From positions 1 to 6,735 of the forward strand of contig JAAFHQ010000334.1 of NCBI GenBank assembly GCA_013298445.1: a DNA stretch of 6,735 bases. The letters are read 5' to 3'. The notes beneath the pieces are model-generated. The model ran no database searches. It was not told the origin of the DNA and saw nothing but the letters and a program-made list of their open reading frames with translations. Position numbers and translations under genes: made by a program. Shown one piece after another: positions 1-5,129 of the stretch. Source of the stretch: Chitinophagales bacterium (GTDB lineage: Bacteria; Bacteroidota; Bacteroidia; Chitinophagales; Saprospiraceae). Position 1 is the stretch's first letter, and each line of letters starts with the position of its first letter.

Positions 1-368
1 CTTTGATCGAACACCTTGGCATTGAGCTATGTGGCTACGGCGATGATTACCTGCAAGCCAAAATGCCCGTGGATCACCGCACGGTACAACCATTTGGCCT
101 CTTGCACGGTGGGGCCTCTGCTGCCCTGGCGGAAAGTGTGGGGAGTATTGCCTCCTTGTTTACTTTTGCTGAACCTGGCAAGCAATATGCCGTTGGAATC
201 GAACTGAATGCCAGTCATTTGCGAAGTGTAAGCAATGGCTACGTGATTGCAACTGCCAAACCTGCCCGCTTGGGCCGAAAGATCCATGTTTGGAACATTG
301 ACATTCACGACGATCAGGGGCGATTGGTGTGCGTGAGTCGATTGACGATGGCGATAGTTGCGGAATAA
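1..368 (+). CDS. Hotdog-fold acyl-CoA thioesterase, YdiI/MenI/PaaI-like (5' end outside window)
   Basis: Hydrolyses an acyl-CoA thioester, probably in the cytoplasm. The closest family I recognise is YdiI/MenI, which includes 1,4-dihydroxy-2-naphthoyl-CoA hydrolase of menaquinone synthesis. The visible protein reads in frame from base 3 and carries the motif QPFGLLHGGASAALAES followed by GSIAS. Counting from the codon at base 3, Gln29, His35, Glu44 and Ser48 line up with E. coli YdiI Gln48, His54, Glu63 and Ser67, a constant offset of 19. About 19 N-terminal residues are therefore missing at the window edge, and the TTG at base 3 is not the real start. The C-terminal half also matches the family (GIELNASHLRS, then GRLVCVSRLTMAI). 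The stop is TAA at 366-368. Bacteroidota often place such a thioesterase beside men genes, but nothing upstream is visible, so the substrate is inference. Confidence 0.88.
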   Translation, partial: LIEHLGIELCGYGDDYLQAKMPVDHRTVQPFGLLHGGASAALAESVGSIASLFTFAEPGKQYAVGIELNASHLRSVSNGYVIATAKPARLGRKIHVWNIDIHDDQGRLVCVSRLTMAIVAE

Positions 369-407
369 AAATAGCCTGATGCCATTTTAAGGACACCAGG
401 CTTTTTT
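367..407. terminator. Bidirectional intrinsic terminator-like hairpin
   Basis: AGCCTGATG (373-381) pairs with CACCAGGCT (394-402) with one A-C mismatch around a 12-base loop. The left arm is preceded by an A run (367-371) and the right arm runs into a T run (402-407), so the structure works as a terminator read from either strand. It overlaps the thioesterase stop codon and lies downstream of the converging secreted-protein gene, so it could end both transcripts. It was read by eye and no folding energy was computed. Confidence 0.75.
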
Positions 408-434
408 AAACTTAAAATCAATCCACTTGAAACC

Positions 435-462
435 TTATACGCTGTCCGTCCTAAGCGTATAA
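435..462. repeat. Perfect 8-bp inverted repeat in the convergent intergenic region
   Basis: TTATACGC (435-442) and GCGTATAA (455-462) are exact reverse complements separated by 12 bases. Neither side is followed by a clear T run, so it is not a typical intrinsic terminator, and the hairpin at 367-407 already fills that role. It may be a 3'-UTR stem-loop of the minus-strand gene, a protein-binding site or a relic. The function is unknown. Confidence 0.55.
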
Positions 463-509
463 CACATCAAAGATTCCCCCTTACAGTATTTAATTAGGAT
501 GTGAAAAAA

Positions 510-1607
510 TCATTTTACATTCTCGCACAGCATTTCATTCCCATCCAATCCATTGAATATTGCTTTGGTATTGGTAAACGATGTGCCGATGTATTCTTCC
601 CGAATAAAAACATAATCAGGCAACAGGTAACATTTTCCGTCACTGCCCTTATAGGCCAGTTTGGCGCTGCGTTCCCTGCCAACTACCACGCCACTTACAT
701 TATGGCGCAAAGTAGTCCAACCGTTTTGGGTCAGTACAGCTTTCAATGCAGTCGCTTTTTGTGTGCTGCCATATTTTGCATTAAAGCCGTCAATCAAGAC
801 CTTTTCAAGCTTGGAGTCAACAACGACAGGGGTAGGTAACTTTCTGCTTTTAATTTTTTCGGCGTTATTCTGTTCCATTCCAGCCTTCATACTTTCGAGG
901 CTGCCCATTTTGGTTACAAAATCAGAAACGGCTTTGTATTGGTCTGCATATGCAGTTTCCTCAGGGAAAATTTTGGTAGCTGCTTCCCAGTATAGCTGAT
1001 TGTACTTGGCCAGGTAATAATTCCTTTCAGCGACCTCGAGAATTGTACCACTGGCTTTGGCGTTTTCTATATTCGTTAAATCCCCATTGGTTTGGTACAT
1101 ATGTTTTTCAATAATTATTTTTGTTCGCTTGATGTCCGTTTCCTGGGGTTTGGTATTCAAAGAAATGTATTGTTTAACCAAATCCGAATATTCTTTAAAA
1201 CGGAATTGGATTACAGGTACATCGCTAGGACGAACGCCAATGTTTGTTTCTTCAAAAAGTTTGCGCAGCAGTTGATCGGCTTTAATCGCTTTTTGGGTTG
1301 GATTGAGTTGGCTAAAATCCTCCTGTACTTGCCCGGTGCTACTGGTACTGCCCGCTTTGGCTTTCCATTTTGCAATCTCTGCTTCCATTTTATCCGTTTT
1401 GTAAGCAGGATCTTTTTGCTTTACTTCTTTAAGTTTGGCTTCTAAGAAGACCACTCCTTCTGCATATTTTTGGGTTTTTTGAATGCCCATTGCATTCGTC
1501 CAAAAAGAACGAACCTCAGATTTAGCTGGGCCTTCATAAATAAAATCTTGCGCCTTTGCTCCAAAAGAAATCAGCATGGCGATAAAGACTAGTTGAATCG
1601 TTTTCAT
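510..1607 (-). CDS. Secreted protein of unknown function, 365 aa
   Basis: I do not recognise the family. The ORF extends to 1652, but the ATG at 1605-1607 is the better start because it directly begins a signal peptide (MKTIQLVFIAMLISFGAKA, predicted cut before Gln20). The longer start would put 15 unrelated residues ahead of it. The mature protein is mainly charged and helix-prone: a Lys/Glu-rich stretch at about 40-84, a Ser/Thr/Gly/Gln linker at 85-95, then further helices to about 245. A distinct C-terminal domain (about 265-365) looks beta-rich and holds Gly-Trp-Thr-Thr at 296-299, Gly-Arg-Glu-Arg at 310-313, and the only two mature cysteines, Cys326 and Cys361, which could form a disulfide. 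There is no lipobox cysteine, so a soluble periplasmic or exported protein is likely. It is divergent from the kinase gene with 243 bp between starts. That suggests but does not show shared regulation. It converges on the thioesterase. Confidence 0.82.
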   Translation of the reverse strand: MKTIQLVFIAMLISFGAKAQDFIYEGPAKSEVRSFWTNAMGIQKTQKYAEGVVFLEAKLKEVKQKDPAYKTDKMEAEIAKWKAKAGSTSSTGQVQEDFSQLNPTQKAIKADQLLRKLFEETNIGVRPSDVPVIQFRFKEYSDLVKQYISLNTKPQETDIKRTKIIIEKHMYQTNGDLTNIENAKASGTILEVAERNYYLAKYNQLYWEAATKIFPEETAYADQYKAVSDFVTKMGSLESMKAGMEQNNAEKIKSRKLPTPVVVDSKLEKVLIDGFNAKYGSTQKATALKAVLTQNGWTTLRHNVSGVVVGRERSAKLAYKGSDGKCYLLPDYVFIREEYIGTSFTNTKAIFNGLDGNEMLCENVK

Positions 1608-1850
1608 AATCGTTTTCAGAATTTGTTTAAGGCCAAAAATATGGCCTGGCAAAAAAGCAAATGAGCCCGATTCACAAGCGAGGGGAAGTGTTTCATATCT
1701 GATAGAACCTGCGGTTGGTTAGCCGAAAAGGAAGCCCAAGAAGAGATAACATGTGGATTGAGCCATTATCCGCTTAAAGCCTAAAAGTGATTTTGAAAAA
1801 GAACATGGCCATTTACTTATCTTACAGGCTCTTAGAAAAACGTCAATCCG
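1608..1850. other. Divergent intergenic region between the secreted-protein and kinase genes
   Basis: The 243 bases separate the two divergent start codons. The left end holds the candidate minus-strand promoter. For the kinase, the best -7 match I see on + is TGATTTTG (1788-1795), one base off TAnnTTTG, with no -33 element at the right distance, so its promoter is not located. A short palindrome, ATGGCCAT, lies at 1804-1811. No convincing gene, RNA or longer repeat is visible. Confidence 0.6.
1634..1661 (-). promoter_or_regulatory. Candidate Bacteroidota-type promoter for the secreted-protein gene
   Basis: On the minus strand, TATTTTTG (1641 down to 1634) fits the -7 consensus TAnnTTTG, and TTTG (1661 down to 1658) fits the -33 element with a 16-bp spacer, slightly short for the consensus. 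Transcription would begin near 1628, about 20 bases before the ATG ending at 1607. No Shine-Dalgarno site is present, as is usual in this phylum. The -7 element lies inside a small palindrome, GGCCA (1631-1635) with TGGCC (1642-1646). Confidence 0.5.
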
Positions 1851-3713
1851 ATGAAGCGCATTTTTATTTCCTTTTTATGTTTTAGCTTTTTCCTCAATTA
1901 TTCTGTTGCCCAGCCTGAATGCCGATGTACCCAGATAACTCAACAACAAATTGATGGATTAATCAGCAATTTTGATTTTACAGCCATTCATCAAACCATA
2001 CATAAATTAAGATCGGGTAATGATAAGACCTGTCAGGTCATGAGTTATAACATTGAAGTGGACTACCTGATGGCAAAGAAAAATTTAACTGAGGCTCTTT
2101 CCGCGATTCAAAAACAAGAGAAACTGATTTTTAGCCTTTCTTGTAAAAAAGAACTGCTCATTCACACCTATTTGAATTATGCCAATTATTGCAGATTCAG
2201 TCAGGATTATGAAGGCCTTTCCAATTATGCATTTAAAGCCTTAAAAGAAGCAGAGGCTTTGAAAGACAAACAAAAAGAACTTAAAGCCATTGCCCTGATT
2301 GTTTTTCTGAATACCAGGCAAAATCAAAATGAAAAAAATTGGGACTATGTAAAACGAGCAGAGAAAATTATCCAGACCCTGGGCGCAGATTATACCCTGG
2401 CTACCAATTACAACTGGCTGGCATTTGAATACGAACAAGAGTATTCTACCAAAGGAAGGCGAGGCTTAATGGATTCTTCGGTGATGTATTCGGCAATTGC
2501 CTTAAAAGCAGCTTTAAAAAGGAATGATCATTTTGAAATCACGAGGTGTTTCCGGGTGCTGGAATCAAATGCGGTAAGTAAAGGAGATTTTTCAGCAGCG
2601 GTGCATTATGCCGATTCTGCGATTTTTCACCTAAAAAAGATAAAAATTCCAATGAATCCAGCGGCATTATATGTTGCAAAAGCCCTGGATTATGCTGACT
2701 TAAAAAACTATGGAGAAGCCCAAAGATGGATAGATACAAGCATTTATTATTCAGAAAAAATGGAAGGAAAAACTCCCGCTACCGCAGCTGTTTATGGCCA
2801 GGCTGCTCAGATTTTTGAAAAAGCAGGTAATTTGCCCAGAGCTATCGCCACAATGAAAGTTTATAATCAAATGAAAGACAGTGTGTTTACACAAGAGCGA
2901 TTGAAAAAAATAAATGAATTGGAGCAAAAGTATAACAAGGAGAAAAATGAAAACACGATAAAAGATTTGGCTAGAAAAAAGCAGTTTTACCTTTTTTTGG
3001 CAATAGCAGGTTTGTTGGGGGTTGCGGCAATTTCCTTCTTCCTCCGACAACAATCCTTAACCTACAAGAAAAACATCCTTGAAACGGAACAGCGGCTCAA
3101 CCGCGCACGGATGAACCCACATTTCTTTTTTAACGCATTAACTGCCCTGCAAAAGTTTGCAGTGAAAGAAAACAACCCCCAGGCGATGGCCAACAATCTC
3201 TCCCGATTCAGTAACATCATGAGAGAAACGTTGGAAAGTACCTACAAAGAATATGTAACCGTAGAATATGAAATGGAATTTATTGAAGAATACCTTGAAG
3301 TTCAAAGCATTCGATTTCCGCAAGCATTTATTTACAGTATAACTACCGATGGAAATTTAGAAGTGGATGAACTACTTATTCCTTCCATGATTGTTCAGCC
3401 TTTTGTTGAAAATAGCATCGAACATGGCTTTTCAGGTATTGATTATCAAGGTAATATTCGGATAGGCTTTGTGAAAAAAAACCAAGAGTTGATGATCTCC
3501 ATTGCAGACAATGGCAAAGGGTTCCGTACTTCGGCCCAAGAGAACAATGCGCACATCAGCCGGGCCAGCCAGATCCTTAAAGACCGGATTTATCTGCTCA
3601 ATCTAAAACTCAAAACAAGAGCAGGCTTTCACATTGACAATGATGTTTCAGGTAAAGGTGTGATTGTGAAAATCAATTTACCTTTACTGTACAAAAATCA
3701 AACCCAATCCTGA
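1851..3713 (+). CDS. TPR-containing sensor histidine kinase, LytS/His_kinase family
   Basis: Sensor kinase of a LytS/LytTR-type two-component system in the inner membrane. The 620 residues read in order: a signal peptide 1-20 (predicted cut SVA|Q); Cys24 and Cys26 just after it; a helical region of TPR-like repeats from about 55 to 345, presumed periplasmic input; a charged coiled-coil stretch 346-376; one membrane segment at about 379-398; a linker helix; then the cytoplasmic kinase domain. The phosphoacceptor motif is MNPHFFFNAL, with His424. The N box is PSMIVQPFVENSIEHGF (511-527) with Asn521. The G1 box is ADNGKGF (552-558), followed by a family-typical segment with DRIYLLN (578-584) and GKG at 601-603. 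All catalytic motifs are present, so the kinase should be active. The ATG at 1851 is chosen because it begins the signal peptide; an A-rich stretch lies upstream and no Shine-Dalgarno site. One base separates its stop from the regulator start, which indicates an operon and coupled translation. The stimulus is unknown. Confidence 0.93.
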   Translation: MKRIFISFLCFSFFLNYSVAQPECRCTQITQQQIDGLISNFDFTAIHQTIHKLRSGNDKTCQVMSYNIEVDYLMAKKNLTEALSAIQKQEKLIFSLSCKKELLIHTYLNYANYCRFSQDYEGLSNYAFKALKEAEALKDKQKELKAIALIVFLNTRQNQNEKNWDYVKRAEKIIQTLGADYTLATNYNWLAFEYEQEYSTKGRRGLMDSSVMYSAIALKAALKRNDHFEITRCFRVLESNAVSKGDFSAAVHYADSAIFHLKKIKIPMNPAALYVAKALDYADLKNYGEAQRWIDTSIYYSEKMEGKTPATAAVYGQAAQIFEKAGNLPRAIATMKVYNQMKDSVFTQERLKKINELEQKYNKEKNENTIKDLARKKQFYLFLAIAGLLGVAAISFFLRQQSLTYKKNILETEQRLNRARMNPHFFFNALTALQKFAVKENNPQAMANNLSRFSNIMRETLESTYKEYVTVEYEMEFIEEYLEVQSIRFPQAFIYSITTDGNLEVDELLIPSMIVQPFVENSIEHGFSGIDYQGNIRIGFVKKNQELMISIADNGKGFRTSAQENNAHISRASQILKDRIYLLNLKLKTRAGFHIDNDVSGKGVIVKINLPLLYKNQTQS

Positions 3714-3714
3714 C

Positions 3715-4464
3715 ATGAACATTTTGCTCATCGACAATGAAGCTGAAGTAAGATCCATCCTAAAAAGTATGCTGGAGAATTGGGCCATGGGCAAACATGC
3801 CATTGCAGAAGCAGATGGAGTGGCCACCGGTGTTCAAGCCATCCTTTCCTTTCACCCGGATGTGGTAGTGCTGGATGTGGAAATGGATGACGGCACCGGT
3901 TTTGATTTATTGAAGCAAATTCCCGATCCTTCCTTTCAATTGATTTTCGCCACGGCATTCAACCAGTATGCTATCCAAGCATTCAAGTTCAGCGCTATTG
4001 ACTATCTGCTCAAACCCGTTGACCCTATGGAATTGGCGATGGCCCTGCAAAAGGCTGCCGACAACATCAACAGCAACAACCTACAGCAACAACTTGCCAT
4101 ACTCATGCAGCAAATGGGCAATAAACAAGGAGCCTATAAGCAGATTGTATTGAAAGACATTGATAAAACGTATTTTGTAAACATCAACTCCATCATTTAC
4201 TGCGAAGCGGAAGGTTCTTACACGAAATTCTATATTGCAGATTCTGACCCCATTTTTGTGAGCCGCAATTTGCGTAGTTATGAAGAGTTACTGGCCCCGG
4301 CAGGTTTTATACGAACCCATCATTCCTGCCTCGTGAACCCTGACAAAATAAAAGTATTTGATCGAAAGACGGATTGTGGCACTTTAATCCTTGAAGGTGG
4401 TTACACCATTCCTGTATCGCAACGCAAACGAGAGTTTGTAACCCAGTTTCTGGAGAACAGGTGA
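3715..4464 (+). CDS. LytTR-family response regulator
   Basis: Partner of the upstream kinase. The 249 residues form a receiver domain (about 1-118), a Gln/Asn-rich linker (119-140) and a LytTR DNA-binding domain (about 143-247). In the receiver, Asp54 in VVVLDVEM is the phosphoacceptor, Asp7 belongs to the acidic pocket, Thr80 is in FATAF, and Lys100 is in LLKPVD. The second acidic position is Asn8 (IDNE) where many relatives have Asp. The LytTR part shows the usual IIYCEAEGSYTKFYI, FIRTHHSCLVNPDKI and YTIPVSQRKRE segments. This domain binds DNA, often direct repeats, to switch transcription. The ATG at 3715 follows the kinase stop by one base. The gene converges on the small secreted-protein gene with 50 bases between stops. 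No convincing terminator is visible in that gap. Target promoters cannot be named from the sequence; the divergent promoter region at 1608-1850 is one candidate. Confidence 0.95.
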   Translation: MNILLIDNEAEVRSILKSMLENWAMGKHAIAEADGVATGVQAILSFHPDVVVLDVEMDDGTGFDLLKQIPDPSFQLIFATAFNQYAIQAFKFSAIDYLLKPVDPMELAMALQKAADNINSNNLQQQLAILMQQMGNKQGAYKQIVLKDIDKTYFVNINSIIYCEAEGSYTKFYIADSDPIFVSRNLRSYEELLAPAGFIRTHHSCLVNPDKIKVFDRKTDCGTLILEGGYTIPVSQRKREFVTQFLENR

Positions 4465-4514
4465 GAAGGGTTTTACTATTCTGGTTAAAAAAGGGTGTAT
4501 AGCTGTAACTTCTG

Positions 4515-5057
4515 TTATAAACTGTGACTTATCTGGATGATTTTCCATTTCTCCTCAATCAGTCTTAAGAACACCAGGCGTTTTTGACGGTAGGCTCCTG
4601 ATGCCAGTTCCAATTGAATTTCGGCGCTATTTTCTTTGATCTTGCTTTCCAAAACCTTGATGGATTCCCAGGGCTGCATGTCTGAAACCCAGTAGAATTG
4701 GGTGAAAAAAGGACAAGGAACATTGTAGGTGAATGCATCATTATCCACCTGATCATAATAAATGGCGTAGGGAATATCCTTGAAATAATCCTGACAGCTT
4801 TGGAAACGGGCTATTTCCGATTGTTTAAAGGTATAGGCAATACAGCCTAAGGAGTCGAGATTGTGCAGGTAGCGCTCGTAATCCAATAAGGTCTCACCCT
4901 TTGGCCCTTTTTTGACGATGGCCGTATGCTCTTTTACATTTCGACCTTTGATGGCTTTGATGTACCATTCATAAAAGCACAGTGCACCATCAGTCGGAGA
5001 TTGAGCTTTGCCGTGGCTGCTGACTAACAAAAATCCAATCAAAATGAACAAACGCAT
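4515..5057 (-). CDS. Small secreted protein, possibly DUF3828/NTF2-like, 180 aa
   Basis: The ORF opens at 5105, but the ATG at 5055-5057 is preferred because it begins a signal peptide (MRLFILIGFLLVSSHGKA, predicted cut before Gln19). The longer version would place 16 residues ahead of it and start inside an inverted repeat. The mature protein begins with a helix containing CFYEWYIKAI (27-36), has a middle segment with SCQDYFKDIPYAIYYDQVDND (87-107), and ends in strands typical of NTF2-like folds, closing with EEKWKIIQISHSL. The FYEWY start and the QDYF-like middle recall DUF3828 proteins; this is recall of a pattern, not a search result. Four mature cysteines (27, 72, 88, 115) could form disulfides in the periplasm. 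The function is unknown. It lies downstream of the M56 gene on the same strand but is separated from it by a strong inverted repeat, so it may be transcribed independently. Confidence 0.82.
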   Translation of the reverse strand: MRLFILIGFLLVSSHGKAQSPTDGALCFYEWYIKAIKGRNVKEHTAIVKKGPKGETLLDYERYLHNLDSLGCIAYTFKQSEIARFQSCQDYFKDIPYAIYYDQVDNDAFTYNVPCPFFTQFYWVSDMQPWESIKVLESKIKENSAEIQLELASGAYRQKRLVFLRLIEEKWKIIQISHSL

Positions 5058-5063
5058 AGGGTA

Positions 5064-5110
5064 AAATTGTGTGCCAAAATTAAGCGCTTTTTTATTTTGG
5101 CACACAATTT
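5064..5110. repeat. Perfect 17-bp inverted repeat between the M56 gene and the small secreted gene
   Basis: AAATTGTGTGCCAAAAT (5064-5080) and ATTTTGGCACACAATTT (5094-5110) are exact reverse complements with a 13-base spacer, which itself contains the palindrome AAGCGCTT (5082-5089). The element occupies 47 of the 72 intergenic bases. It begins six bases from the start codon of the downstream minus-strand gene. Read on the minus strand, the distal arm ends in a short T run (four T), so it could be the terminator of the M56 transcript. It could also be a symmetric operator or an RNA hairpin that controls translation. Confidence 0.88.
5075..5107 (-). promoter_or_regulatory. Candidate promoter of the small secreted gene, inside the inverted repeat
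   Basis: On the minus strand, TAATTTTG (5082 down to 5075) matches the Bacteroidota -7 consensus TAnnTTTG, and TTG (5107 down to 5105) is placed 22 bp upstream as a -33 element, within the usual spacing. Transcription would begin about a dozen bases before the ATG ending at 5057. The -7 element sits partly in the left arm of the inverted repeat and the -33 in the right arm, so a protein bound to the repeat would block the promoter. Confidence 0.42.
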
Positions 5111-5129
5111 ATTAGAGAACCAAGTTTTG

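Noticed and set aside
463..503. CACATC (463-468) and GATGTG (498-503) inverted repeat
   Set aside because: Six base pairs spaced 29 apart is within chance expectation, and no T run follows.
501..1445. Plus-strand ORFs of 72 to 117 codons opposite the secreted-protein gene
   Set aside because: They overlap each other and a complete minus-strand gene with a signal peptide, and show no recognisable protein features, so they are antisense shadows.
1608..1652. Upstream start at 1652 for the secreted protein
   Set aside because: The extra 15 residues precede a clean signal peptide and would overlap the candidate promoter. The ATG at 1605-1607 is favoured.
1788..1795. TGATTTTG as -7 promoter element of the kinase gene
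   Set aside because: It misses the conserved A of TAnnTTTG, and the nearest upstream TTG is 27 bp away, outside the usual spacing.
4465..4514. Possible terminator between the regulator and the small secreted gene
   Set aside because: The best stem (GTAAC with GTTAT around TTCT) is short and A/T-rich, and the T run on the minus strand does not directly follow it.
5058..5105. Upstream start at 5105 for the small secreted protein
   Set aside because: It would add 16 residues ahead of a clear signal peptide and place the start inside the 17-bp inverted repeat. The ATG at 5055-5057 begins the signal peptide directly.
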